From positions 12,776,192-12,840,191 of the forward strand of contig JABACO010000002.1 of assembly GCA_013339895.1 (NCBI GenBank): 64,000 nt of DNA, written 5' to 3'. The DNA comes from Ephydatia muelleri (taxonomy: Eukaryota > Porifera > Demospongiae > Spongillida > Spongillidae). The stretch's first letter is position 1. Every line of letters starts with the position of its first letter. A program made the position numbers and the translations under genes. Positions 1 to 10,432 of this stretch are shown here, piece after piece. The notes beneath the pieces were generated by a model. That model saw only the letters and a list, made by a program, of their open reading frames with translations, made no database searches and was not told where the DNA came from.

Positions 1-47
1 GCCCACCACCACATCATGTGATACCATCACTCCTCCCACCACCATTC
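1..47. repeat. Partial minisatellite unit at window edge
   Basis: The first ~47 bases (ACCACATCATGTGATACCAT followed by CACTCCTCCCACCACCA) match the unit of the tandem array at 20597-20905. The window therefore begins inside, or at the edge of, a related array 20 kb from the other one. Confidence 0.75.
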
Positions 48-451
48 GATGGTTTTTTTAGAACAATAATCCACTTTGTCTTCTGAGGCAACCTACTATA
101 GAATGTCCCCGAATTGCAGTGGCAAGTGTAGCATTGTGCAAACTTATCACGGGTGCAAGTTGTGGCTAGATAAGAACTCCATGCACCTGTACACAAACAG
201 CAAATAAATAGGTGAGACAGACGCTCCTTCATGACAGAAATTCTTGGCAATGTACTAATCTTCGTACATGTTTTGAACACCAGTTTTGACTTTGTGCATT
301 GGATGGAGCGCTCAATTGACCGGCTAGATTAGCGTCTTGACACGCATATTAATCACAAGAAGCAAATCAATCATTTTTCAGCATTTGTATAACATCATTT
401 CATCAGCAGCACAGGATTATCGAGCCGCGCTAACTGAATGGTATATACAAC

Positions 452-664
452 GTGAAGCTTTAATTTGTGGGCGCACACAAAACTCTTCCGCGGATTTGTT
501 AATCCACTGTTTTTGTATTAAGCAACACGTTGTTCAGAGGTAAAGCCTTGTCGCATGTCAACTTTAATTTGTGGGCCAACACAACTCTTCCGCGGCTTTG
601 TTCATCCACTATTTTTGTAGTCAGCAACACGTTGTTCAGAGGAAAAGCCTTGTTGCATGTCAAC
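452..664. repeat. Two-unit imperfect tandem repeat (~105 bp)
   Basis: Two adjacent copies share the order TTTAATTTGTGGGC, ACTCTTCCGCGG, a TTTTTGTA stretch, AACACGTTGTTCAGAGG, AAGCCTTGT and GCATGTCAAC, with scattered substitutions. Related diverged sequence recurs at ~2640-2870. Confidence 0.7.
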
Positions 665-1858
665 TTCACGGGAATTGTTTACAAAAACATTTTTCCACAT
701 CACGGAAAGACGCATTTAGCAGTATACCGCGATGATTGGCTTTGCCCTCTAAAGAGTTTAAATTTAGGGTGGCCAAAACTTGGTGATAAGGATATAAATT
801 CTGACAGAATTTAATGAACTGGATAAGTTTTGTCTTAACTCTTCGAATTGCTTTAATTGGACCATGACATGGCGAGTTTGACATACATGATTGTACTATT
901 AATTGTGGGCGTCTAGCTGTTAGTTTCCCTCCGCCCCAACACACATTGACCGTTACTAGTAATTAGCGTGCGCGTGATCCATTTCCAATCTCTTTCAATA
1001 TTTATGCATCTATACATAGTACTAGCTAACATTTGCATGGCTTTAAACTACCAGAGCCCTTAATCACTGATGAATTAAGCTTCAGTGAAGATGTTCAAAA
1101 TAATAAATACAGTAACTGGAGGTCCGAATGCATGCATGCATGCATGCAACAAATTCCATAAAACGCTCCTCTAAGATGCACATGTAGGGTGGCCTCAACA
1201 TTGGTCATCATGCAGGATTTGCTTCTCAACCCAGGTGGCACGTAGATGCCGGTTACAGCCATGCATGCCACACATGGTCGTTGACACTCGATATGTACCT
1301 GTGTCAGGTAGAATTGGGGACTCCATAGCATCGGGCTCCTCTCCGACCCCAATTCTGGCGTAGAAATGGGGACCCTTAAACAAACAAACAAATGAACAAA
1401 AATTCCCTGAAAGCACGTGACAAAACACATGTGGCGAGTGACGAAGTGAACAAAGACGGCCTGGTTTACTTTTAAAGAGATACACCATGCAATATCTTCT
1501 ACAAGACGTATATCCCTCTTCCTTTTTCGAAATCGGACAAGCTTGCGTTACGAAAGAGAACCTAATGTTTCATTGTAAAATGCATACATCAAAATAGGTG
1601 ATTTACTCAGAACAGTATAATACAAGCTTGGAGTAAGCGTCTGGTAATTTTGAAAGTCGCCAAACGCACTTTTAATAGCGTATACGAACTGAAATAATAT
1701 GTTTGAATATTGAGGTTTAATCAAATAATAGGCTCCTTTATTAGTACTGACAATACGCTTACCTACGCAAGCAACTTTGCCTTAGCATATGTAAACAGAG
1801 TAGCGAACACTGCCGATGTTATCGCACACGCTGACACACACACAGCAAAAACCGATTG

Positions 1859-1921
1859 CACTAGAAATCGATAATAGGGCACTCGTTTTCAAAAACGAGT
1901 GCCCTATCATTGGTTTCTAGT
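1859..1921. repeat. Foldback (hairpin) element
   Basis: CACTAGAAAT...AGGGCACTCGTTTT is followed by its near-perfect reverse complement with almost no loop, giving arms of about 31 bases. It may be the core of a small foldback MITE. No convincing target duplication was seen. Confidence 0.7.
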
Positions 1922-3071
1922 GACATGCATCAATCTGTGTGCACGTTTTTCCGACCTGTATGTGACATTTGCTGAGGAGGAAAGAAAATGATTACATGTT
2001 CCAAAACGGGCGTTCGGATAAATGTCTGCATGCTGGCGGATTATCAGCGAATCAGTGCAAAATGTTTATGGGTTTATGTATTTAAAATTAAACCGTTACA
2101 TGTACATATGCATGCTTTTACGTCACTCCGTCACGAAGATAGACTGAATATGCATAATCCCCACCCTCCAATACAGCGATTTAGCTGTGAGCTCGTAAAT
2201 GCCTATATTTTGATAGAACTACATGTACATGTGCATGTATAACCAGATCAGTATACGCGTACATTGTTGCATGTATTCGTACATGGTACATGGAACATTT
2301 TAGGCGACTTTGATTTCTGTGGATTTATATTTATAGCATCTTGTACATCTGGTTTATTTATTATAATTTCACACATGCATGCATTGCGGAATTATTGGAT
2401 GCATCCATTAAAAATGTATCTCTAGCTCACTCTTGTTTTGAGGGCGAATCTCACTCCAGCCGTGTTAGATCACCGCCGCTACGCTTGCAGAGCCTCGCAT
2501 TACAGTGTTTTGCCAATCCATGGATGCATGGTGTTATACTAATTTGCATCACACGTACGATCCCGTGACTCTCTAATCTTGTGCTGCTATAGTGAATGCA
2601 TATAATATAGTGCTTGTTTTTGTGCAGGACAAGTGGTTCCGCGTTGTGGGAAATCGTTCTTTGTAAAATACACAGTGAATTTCACGAGCAGAAAGGTCTT
2701 TCCTCTGAGCAATGTGTTGCTGATCACAACAACATTTTCTCACAAAGCGGTAACTCTTTCCCGGGAAACGGCGCATGTTTATGAATTAATGTTGTTCTTT
2801 CTGTGTAAACTACACGAATTTCACTTGCAAAAAGGCTTTTCTACTGAACAATGCAACTAAGGTGTTGTTGACTGCAAAAGGCGGTGAGTGAAAAGGCTAT
2901 AACGAATTGGTGATTTATAATTGTATGAATATAGCAGCAGCTGCGGCGCATAATTATGCAGCGCAGAGCAACTGCGGCGCAAGAGTTGATGCGACAGACT
3001 GCAGTACGGCACAGTACATGAATCAAGCATAATGGTGCCAAACCAACACAAGAATGGAAACAGTGGGGGTA

Positions 3072-3387
3072 TGTCACGCAAAAATTGTACCGGGCGAAAA
3101 TTGTACCGGGCGGTACATTTTTGGTTACCAAATTTGTACCGCCCCGGTACACTTTTGGTCGCCAAAAGTGTACCGGCCTTGCCAAAAGTGTACCGCCCCC
3201 GGTACAATTTTGGTAACCAAAAGTGTACCGGTGTTGCCAAAAGTTTGCCGTGTTGAGCACTAACATTTTAATGGCTATGTTTTTATAGCAGCGGGTCCTT
3301 TTACGCGCTGTTGTCCTTTACTTTTCGTCCAATAATACAACTGAATTTAGTTAAAGATCAGACGTATACCAGAATCTGATAGCTGTA
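3072..3387 (+). repeat. Left terminal inverted repeat of the Ginger-like element
   Basis: This ~316-bp repeat matches the reverse complement of ~16504-16822. The outer ~180 bases are an array of a GGTACA(A/C)TTTTGG motif in alternating orientations, probably transposase-binding sites (inference). The inner ~130 bases are more diverged. Confidence 0.85.
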
Positions 3388-3439
3388 TGTTCATACATTA
3401 CCTAAAATTCATCGGTCATATTAGCACCTTGTACACGTG

Positions 3440-4300
3440 GCTCCAAAGTACGAACGACAATGGGAGTGAATTGATCTTGAGATGAGATTGGCAAAGGCTT
3501 TAGGAGTAAAAAGGATATACACTACACCTTACCATCCACAGGTTAGTCAGTACTTAAGTGCACGCTTCACAATTTCATAATTTCTAACTTGTAACTGTTA
3601 TTTTACTTTGTTTTCTTTACTACATTAATCAATTTTTTCTACTCTAGTAATGTTATAGTTTAACAGCCCCTGCAAGATGAAATATGTTTTCATATTTCTA
3701 TCTCTATATAAGGGTAATGGACTTGACGAAAGATTCAATCAGACACTCCAAAACATGTTGGTAAAGTTCATTATGGATAAGAAAGATGTGTGGGATGTCT
3801 TTTTGGACACTTGTGTATATGCGTACAATACATCCGTCCACGAGTCAACTTCATTTTCATCTTTTGAGGTGATGTTTGGGCGCAGAGCCTTTATGCCAGT
3901 AGATACTGAAATTGACAAAGAAACTCCCATAATCAATAATGAAGCTACATCAGGAGCGATATTGAGAGATTAAGTGAGCAACGTCTTATAACACTCACTA
4001 TGGCAAAAATGCTTATTCAGAAAGCACAGAAGAAGCAAAAAGATGTTTACGACCGGAAGCATTCACTACCCAATTCTTTTTCAATAGGTGAATTCGTACT
4101 TAAAAAAAGACTTTAAACGAAAAAAGAGGGTTGGAGGGAAATTGGAAACACGGTATGTTGCATGGTCCTTACATGATAATGATCCATGGGAAAGGATTTT
4201 ATAGGCTAAAGCAAGTGGGAAATGTAGAGTGTGTTGTTGAAAGGATAAATGGTGCACATCTAGAGAGAGAAGTCAGTGGAAAAGGGAAAGGTTTGTAATA
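3440..4300 (+). pseudogene. Gypsy-like integrase C-terminal half (Ginger transposase), frameshifted
   Basis: Conserved integrase pieces are readable across several frames. They are a DNGSEL-like motif near 3456, IYTTPYHPQ ending at 3540, NGLDERFNQTL just after 3714, and the YAYNTS and FEVMFGRRA stretch to ~3890. A C-terminal KAQKKQKDVYDRKH region follows near 4022, then GPY and GFYRL (a GPY/F module) near 4164-4207. HPQ and GNG abut across a GT-AG interval (3541-3713) that looks like a real intron. Stops and frameshifts near 3481, 3973, 4110 and 4155 break the frame. The zinc-binding region and first catalytic aspartate are absent, so it encodes no active transposase. An integrase with an intron is more consistent with a DNA transposon than with a retrotransposon. 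Confidence 0.75.
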
Positions 4301-4872
4301 AAGATTTGGATAAACAGCAATCAGACGAGATTGAAGTAGACAAACTGGAGCATGACATATATACTATGGGAGCAGTTGTTTTCATCAAACTTTATGCGAT
4401 TGTGGAGGACTGGTGCATGTGAATTGCTGTATCACTCTAAGGAAGATGACGAAACGTTTGTAAGTTGTGAAATGTATACTGGTATTGATATTACATACAT
4501 CTTAAATGCAGGAGATGTTACAAGACTTTAAGGCAGGGGAATTTGCACTTAGCCAGGACACAACTGTCTCTTTATGGAAAGAATACAGAATTTGGTACGG
4601 TGAAATTCCATTGCAAGAGACATGTGGAGGTAGTTTTGTTGTCATTGATGAAAATATGTATGAAGAATTAGATGCATTTAAGAAAAAATTGTACTCATGC
4701 GTGGACAAATCATTCAGCATTGTCAAAGCACAAGAGTTACTTCATGTATGGTGTACATCATGCAGGATAACTCTAAAGTCATTGCATTTGCTATAGGAAG
4801 TACATACTTTCTAATGTCACCATTACACTTGGATGCATTTTGTCAGTGGGTGATTTCTAAAAGAAAAGTGTT

Positions 4873-5016
4873 TGTTCGGTATTTTGGACTAATGTATATA
4901 CAGTATACTCTGAATTAGAATGAATCGATTGTAGAATTGAATGTTTGTGTGTCCTTTGTGTGTTTGTCTATTTAGTATAAATTCGATCAACCCAGCCATA
5001 GTTTGATTATCGTATA
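4873..5016 (+). repeat. BEL/Pao 5' LTR
   Basis: 144 bp, beginning TGTTCGGTATTTTGG and ending GATTATCGTATA. It matches 10289-10432 except at three positions. Confidence 0.95.
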
Positions 5017-5032
5017 TGGTCCTTCGAGCCGG
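5017..5032 (+). promoter_or_regulatory. Primer-binding site, tRNA-Tyr type
   Basis: TGGTCCTTCGAGCCGG directly abuts the 5' LTR. It is complementary over 16 bases to the 3' end (including CCA) of animal tRNA-Tyr as I recall it (...CCGGCTCGAAGGA-CCA). Confidence 0.85.
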
Positions 5033-5111
5033 GACGGGTTGAAATGTCAGAACAAGAAAGTCTCACACGGAAGAGGAAGATACGCGCGGACACCGAGCAT
5101 CTTGTACTCGT

Positions 5112-8100
5112 GTGGTAAGGGAAATTCGTGCTTTACTTACCTCTACAGATCAAAATGGGACAAAAATGAAACAGCAGAAGCGTTTTCTAGAGGAAAAACT
5201 CACTCTTTTGCGCGGTCTGGATGGGGAAATACTCGAATTATTGCGCACTGAAGAAGAGCTTGAAGCAGAAATAGAACAGACAGACGTCTGTAACGAAGAA
5301 ATTTCGTTAGCGATTGCGGAAGTCGAAGAAGTCTTGTTGAAAGTAAACCTGCAAGAAGACTCTACTGTGGACTGCGAAGAACAAGTACGCGAGAGCAGAC
5401 CCACATCAAGGGCGGCAAGAACGTCAGTTGGGGGTGGTGAGACTAGCTTGCAACGTCATAGTTTATCTCTGGAAGATGTATTAGGGTTAGAGTCTCATGT
5501 AAGAAGCCTGAATTCTTTAGGTGTCCCATCGTCTTCATATGGCAGCCTTTTGTCATCTATTGTTATGAACAAGATGCCTCAGGAGATCAGACTTGTTGTT
5601 AGCAGGAAGCTTGTTGATTGTGAATGGGGCTTTGACGAATTTATCAAGATTGTGGAGGAAGAGGTTGACGCGAGGGAAAGGGCATCTCTTGTTGCTAGTT
5701 CAACAATGGCTGCACCACGGAAATCGAAAGACAGGCCCACTGCTACATCACTTCTCTCTAGTGAATCCACATGCTGTACCTACTGTGGAAGGGCTCATCC
5801 TTCAAGTTGCTGTCGCACAATTAGCAGTGTGACTGACCGAAAGGAATTCCTAGTAAAATCAGGACGATGTTTTCAGTGCCTAAAAAAGGGTCACCTAAGC
5901 AAGGACTGTAGATCAAAGGCAAACTGTCAGAACTGCCGAGGTAGGCATCATACTAGTATATGCTACAAAACTTCTGGTACCTCAAGGGAATGCAACAGTT
6001 CTACTCCTGCAGCTGGCCCACCTACGAGTTCAGCTGCGCCTGCATCTGATTCTGCTAGAAACCCGACACAACGCCCTAGTTCCTCAGCATTATTGATGCA
6101 CCTAGACCCGAAAACATCAGTACTGCTTCAGACTGCAAAGGCAATTGTCAGAGCACCTCATCGTCAACACCCTTCATGTTGTGCAAGAATCATTCTTGAT
6201 ACGGGTAGCCAGAGATCCTATGTAACAAATCGTTTGAAGGAGTCTCTATCACTGGAATCTGAACAAGTGGAGGAGATGCTTATAAAGACTTTTGGTACAG
6301 AGAAGCACACGAAACATTCCTGCCCAGTGGTGACACTCTCTATGGACACGAAGGATGGTCGTCAGCTGCAATTGCAGTTCCTCACTGTCCCTCTCATCTG
6401 TGAGCCCTTGTCTGGACAACCAGTAGTCTGTGCTGCTGAAAGATACCCTCACCTGAGTAAGCTGGAATTAGCTGATGCAGTTGAAGATGGAGATAATTTA
6501 GACATTGACGTCCTTATTGGGTCTGACCATTATTGGAAGGTCGTCAGTGGAAGGGTTATACAAGCTGCTCATGGACCTACGGCATTAAAGACAAAATTTG
6601 GTTGGGTACTTTCAGGACCAGCACATGGGCTATCTAATGGGAGTCATGGAGCAAATCTGCTTATCACCCATACCTTGAGAATAGATGCTACATTAGAACA
6701 GCAGAGTGATAGTGACTTGGATGCAAGCTTAAAAAGGCTTTGGGACCTGGAGATACTGGGAATTAAGGAGGATGAATCATCGATTTACGAGAAATTCACC
6801 ACAAGTGTACAGCATCACGAAGGGAGGTACGAAGTGGAACTACCCTGGAAGGAGACTCACCCCACGTTGCCAGATAATCTGGATTTGAGTCAAGCAAGAC
6901 TGCGAAATCTTTTGCTGCGTCTGAGAAAGGATCAATGCATCCTTCGAGAGTATGATAGTGTTATCAAGAATCAGTTAAGCAGTGGAATCATTGAAGTCGT
7001 AGAGAAGCCACTGGACGGAGTAATTGGTAGGGCTCACTACCTTCCGCACCATGCTGTTATCCGAAAAGACAAGCTAACAACTAAGCTTAGGATCGTCTAT
7101 GATGCCTCAGCTAGAGGAACTGGTGCATCCCTGAACGACTGTTTATACAGTGGACCCAACTTTGGGCAAAATATCATGGCCATCTTGCTTAGATTTCGCA
7201 CCCACAAGATTGGAATTGTTGGTGATATTGAGAAGGCCTTCTTGATGATATCCATAGCACCAAAGGATCGTGATGTTCTGCGTTTTTTGTGGATTGATAG
7301 TATTGACAAGGTGTTACCAAGAATAATGACGTTCAGATTCAAGCGAGTTGTGTTTGGAGTATCGGCAAGTCCGTTCCTGCTGAATGCCACCATACAACAT
7401 CACATGAAGAGTTATGAAGCGGAAGATGCAGCCTTTGTGAGAAGATTTCTGAGGTCTATATATGTAGATGATGTTGTGAGCGGAGCCAAGGATCTTAAAG
7501 AGGCATCAGCATTCTACCACAAGTGCAAGAGTCGGCTGCAGGCAGGAGGGTTTAACCTTCGCAAAATCATCTCAAATTCAGCGCAACTCCAGCACAGAGC
7601 CAGTCATAAGGAATTGGAAGTTCACCAAGCTGTCAAGGTGGAACGTGTAGAAGAAGAAGACCAGTCTTATGCAAAGAACACTTTGGGAGATAAACAGGCC
7701 ACTTCTTCACACGAGCACAAGGTTCTTGGTGTGAATTGGAGTTTCAAGAACGATGAGTTTGTGTTTGACCTTCGCTTCATTTCAACTATGGCTTCTGAAT
7801 TGGAACTTACTAAGGCTGTTGTCGTCAGCTTGACATCAAGGATATATGACCCTCTCGGGATCGTTTCTCCAGTTACTGTGCAACTGAAGATGATGTGTCA
7901 GGAACTTTGCGAAGCCAAGGTCGATTGGAACGAGACACTGTGTGAGGAAATGATGATCAAGTGGAAAGCACTGATGACCAACATAGCACAAATGAGTCCA
8001 GTCACCGTGCCAAGGTTTTACCTGGCTGGTTTAGACAACTTATGTGGCACCTGTACACTTCAAGGCTTCTGTGATGCTTCACTCAAGGCCTATGCAGCAG

Positions 8101-10256
8101 TAGTCTATCTTAGGATTCAGACCGTTGCAGGTTGTGTTGTTCGACTCGTCGCTTCCAAATCTCGAGTTGCACCTGTACGTACTCAGACAATTCCACGTCT
8201 GGAACTCCTGTCTGCACTACTTCTTGCTAAACTGTTGTCCAATGTTATGGCAGCTCTTGCAGCAGAGTTGAAGTTAGATGTACCTGTTTGCTACACTGAT
8301 TCAAGGGTAGCGCTCTATTGGATACAGGGTCAACACAAAGAATGGAAGCAATATGTTCAAAATCGTGTGGATGCTATCAGAAAACTTGTGCCGGTTGAAT
8401 GTTGGAGACATTGCTCTGGTCATAGCAACCCTGCTGACTTACCGTCAAGAGGTTCCAGTCTGTGTGATGTACAAACTAGATCTTTGTGGCTACAGGGACC
8501 AGATTGGTATAAAGGTGACCTTGAACCTGACAAGTGCATTTCAGGGACGATGCCTGAGGAATGCCAACAGGAACTCAAGATGAAGATCACTCAGAATCTC
8601 CTGGTAGTTGAAGCAAGTAACCTCAGTGAAATCTTTGATTGTGAAGAGTACAGTTCTTTCAGGAGATTGTTGCAGGTAACAGCCAATGTCCTTTTATTCA
8701 TTGAACGTCTAAAGCGTAAGGTGAAGGGGGAACGGAATGATGAAGGATCTCTCCAGCTGGAGAGTCTCCTGGTTCAAGCTGAATTATACTGGTTAAGGGT
8801 ATCCCAAGTCTCATTGCCACAGCACAAGCAGTTTGTCCAATGGAAGCAACAATTTGGTTTGTTTTCTGATCCTGACGGTCTGTGGAGATGTGGTGGAAGA
8901 TTAGAAAATGCAGACATTTCTGATACGGCAAAGTCACCAATCCTGCTTAACGTAGCGCACTACATCACCAGGCTTATTGTCACTCATGCCCATGAAAGTC
9001 TGATGCATAGTGGAGTAAAAGATACCTTAACGCAGTTAAGGTCACGATTTTGGATCGTAAAGGGTAGACAGTTTGTCCGAAAAACACTACATAAGTGTAT
9101 GATCTGCAGACGATTCACCGGAAAGTCCTACTGTTGTCCAGCACCACCTCCTTTGCCTGAATGTCGAGTGAAGGAAGCATTTGCATTTAGTAGCATCGGT
9201 GTGGATTTTGCGGGACCCCTGTATGTGAAGAACCCTGAAAAGGCATGGATTTGTTTGTACACTTGTTGTGCCACACGAGCGGTGCACCTTGACATACTTA
9301 CCGACTTGAGCACAGATTCATTCATTCGTAGCTTCAGAAGGTTTGTTGCACGAAGAGGCTTTCCGAACCGAGCCATTTCAGACAATGGGAAGACATTTAA
9401 AGGAGCAGATAAGGCCATTCAAGCAATGTTAAGACACTCAATGGTTAGAAAATTTCTCTCTGATCTAAACATCAAGTGGCAGTTCAATGTGGAGAGAGCA
9501 CCCTGGTGGGGTGGACTGTTTGAACGATTGATTAGATCTATGAAGCAATGCCTAAGGAGAGTCATTGGCCGAGCAAGGCTGTCGCTTGATGAACTTTCAA
9601 CTGCAGTTGTTGAAGTGGAAGGAATTTTGAATTCACGACCTCTTACATATGTGTCTACTGAAGAACTAGAAGAGCCATTGACACCATCCCATCTTCTTGT
9701 GGGACATCGAATATTCAATATGCCTCAGCCTAACTACAGTGGTGATGAGGACTATGAGAATGATGTACCAGCTACTGGTCTAACACAGAGATTCAAATAT
9801 TTAAATACAGTACTCACTCATTTCTGGAATAGATGGAGGAAAGAATACCTAAGTGAACTCCGGGAAGGGCATCGCTATTCAAAGAAGAATGGTGGTAACA
9901 AGATCAAAATAGCTGTGGGCGATGTGGTATTAGTGCATGATCAAGATTTACCTCGAACCCTTTGGAGGCTAGCTGTTGTCGAGCGCTTGATTGAAGGTAC
10001 TGATGGAGAGATTCGAGCAGCAGAAATTAGTTTCAAGTCCGGAAAACAAGCATCGTCACTATTCCGACGTTCTGTTCAACATTTGTACCCATTGGAATTA
10101 AACCAAGCTCAAGATGTACTTCCGCCAAGCATTGCAGTCACTGTGGAACAAGAAGCTACCTTGCCACCACCACCTGAACCACGTCCAAGGAGAACAGCTG
10201 CACAGAGAGCTGGGCAAAGGATCCGTGCTATGTGTTCTGAGCTAAACTCCGATTAG
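5112..10256 (+). CDS. BEL/Pao gag-pol polyprotein
   Basis: Single frame of 1,714 codons from a GTG at 5112; the first in-frame ATG is at 5166. An ATG at 5044 opens a plausible gag start in another frame, so this copy may carry a 1-base frameshift near 5105. Domains in order: coiled gag region; cysteine knuckles near 5868-5980 (CFQCLKKGHLSKDC, CQNCRGRHHTSIC); aspartic protease (LDTGS near 6195); reverse transcriptase (RIVYDAS, GDIEKAFL, and YVDD at 7461-7472); RNase H (GFCDAS, TDSRVALYW); H2C2 zinc-binding region near 8990-9115; integrase core (VDFAGP near 9200, SDNGKTF near 9380, and the PWWGGLFERL glutamate region near 9500). The gag and pol parts are fused in one frame, as usual for this superfamily. 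No internal stops. Confidence 0.95.
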   Translation: MVREIRALLTSTDQNGTKMKQQKRFLEEKLTLLRGLDGEILELLRTEEELEAEIEQTDVCNEEISLAIAEVEEVLLKVNLQEDSTVDCEEQVRESRPTSRAARTSVGGGETSLQRHSLSLEDVLGLESHVRSLNSLGVPSSSYGSLLSSIVMNKMPQEIRLVVSRKLVDCEWGFDEFIKIVEEEVDARERASLVASSTMAAPRKSKDRPTATSLLSSESTCCTYCGRAHPSSCCRTISSVTDRKEFLVKSGRCFQCLKKGHLSKDCRSKANCQNCRGRHHTSICYKTSGTSRECNSSTPAAGPPTSSAAPASDSARNPTQRPSSSALLMHLDPKTSVLLQTAKAIVRAPHRQHPSCCARIILDTGSQRSYVTNRLKESLSLESEQVEEMLIKTFGTEKHTKHSCPVVTLSMDTKDGRQLQLQFLTVPLICEPLSGQPVVCAAERYPHLSKLELADAVEDGDNLDIDVLIGSDHYWKVVSGRVIQAAHGPTALKTKFGWVLSGPAHGLSNGSHGANLLITHTLRIDATLEQQSDSDLDASLKRLWDLEILGIKEDESSIYEKFTTSVQHHEGRYEVELPWKETHPTLPDNLDLSQARLRNLLLRLRKDQCILREYDSVIKNQLSSGIIEVVEKPLDGVIGRAHYLPHHAVIRKDKLTTKLRIVYDASARGTGASLNDCLYSGPNFGQNIMAILLRFRTHKIGIVGDIEKAFLMISIAPKDRDVLRFLWIDSIDKVLPRIMTFRFKRVVFGVSASPFLLNATIQHHMKSYEAEDAAFVRRFLRSIYVDDVVSGAKDLKEASAFYHKCKSRLQAGGFNLRKIISNSAQLQHRASHKELEVHQAVKVERVEEEDQSYAKNTLGDKQATSSHEHKVLGVNWSFKNDEFVFDLRFISTMASELELTKAVVVSLTSRIYDPLGIVSPVTVQLKMMCQELCEAKVDWNETLCEEMMIKWKALMTNIAQMSPVTVPRFYLAGLDNLCGTCTLQGFCDASLKAYAAVVYLRIQTVAGCVVRLVASKSRVAPVRTQTIPRLELLSALLLAKLLSNVMAALAAELKLDVPVCYTDSRVALYWIQGQHKEWKQYVQNRVDAIRKLVPVECWRHCSGHSNPADLPSRGSSLCDVQTRSLWLQGPDWYKGDLEPDKCISGTMPEECQQELKMKITQNLLVVEASNLSEIFDCEEYSSFRRLLQVTANVLLFIERLKRKVKGERNDEGSLQLESLLVQAELYWLRVSQVSLPQHKQFVQWKQQFGLFSDPDGLWRCGGRLENADISDTAKSPILLNVAHYITRLIVTHAHESLMHSGVKDTLTQLRSRFWIVKGRQFVRKTLHKCMICRRFTGKSYCCPAPPPLPECRVKEAFAFSSIGVDFAGPLYVKNPEKAWICLYTCCATRAVHLDILTDLSTDSFIRSFRRFVARRGFPNRAISDNGKTFKGADKAIQAMLRHSMVRKFLSDLNIKWQFNVERAPWWGGLFERLIRSMKQCLRRVIGRARLSLDELSTAVVEVEGILNSRPLTYVSTEELEEPLTPSHLLVGHRIFNMPQPNYSGDEDYENDVPATGLTQRFKYLNTVLTHFWNRWRKEYLSELREGHRYSKKNGGNKIKIAVGDVVLVHDQDLPRTLWRLAVVERLIEGTDGEIRAAEISFKSGKQASSLFRRSVQHLYPLELNQAQDVLPPSIAVTVEQEATLPPPPEPRPRRTAAQRAGQRIRAMCSELNSD

Positions 10257-10278
10257 TTGACTACCATGGTAGTCAACT
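10255..10278. other. Perfect 24-bp palindrome at the BEL stop codon
   Basis: AGTTGACTACCA is followed at once by its exact reverse complement. It overlaps the gag-pol stop codon and immediately precedes the purine tract. It could form a hairpin in the genomic RNA; whether it has a role is unknown. Confidence 0.8.
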
Positions 10279-10288
10279 GGGGGGAGTG

Positions 10289-10432
10289 TGTTCGGTATTT
10301 TGGACTAATGTATATACGGTATACTCTGAATTAGAATGAATCGATTGTAGAATTGAATGTTTGTGTGTCCTTTGTGTGTTTGTCTATTTGGTATAAATTC
10401 GATCAACCCATCCATAGTTTGATTATCGTATA
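10289..10432 (+). repeat. BEL/Pao 3' LTR
   Basis: 144 bp, with three substitutions relative to the 5' LTR. A purine tract (GGGGGGAGTG) ends directly before it. Confidence 0.95.

Larger units (their letters stand above)
48..3067. other. Gene-poor repeat-rich stretch
   Basis: I see no gene I can defend here. Open frames are short and show no family resemblance. The stretch contains an imperfect tandem duplication (452-664), a 63-bp foldback (1859-1921), short ATGCATGC runs near 1130-1148, and a diverged duplication near 2640-2870 that resembles the unit at 452-664. Confidence 0.6.
4873..10432 (+). mobile_element. BEL/Pao LTR retrotransposon
   Basis: The element has 144-bp LTRs, a primer-binding site directly after the 5' LTR, a single long gag-pol frame, a purine tract (GGGGGGAG) before the 3' LTR, and a 5-bp target duplication GTGTT (4868-4872 and 10433-10437). 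The LTRs differ at three positions (~2%), implying a moderately recent insertion. It lies inside the OTU gene of the surrounding transposon. Confidence 0.95.

Noticed and set aside
1095-1488. Minus-strand open frames of ~100 codons
   Set aside because: No recognisable domain, overlapping frames, and low-complexity ends (CAAACAAACAAA).
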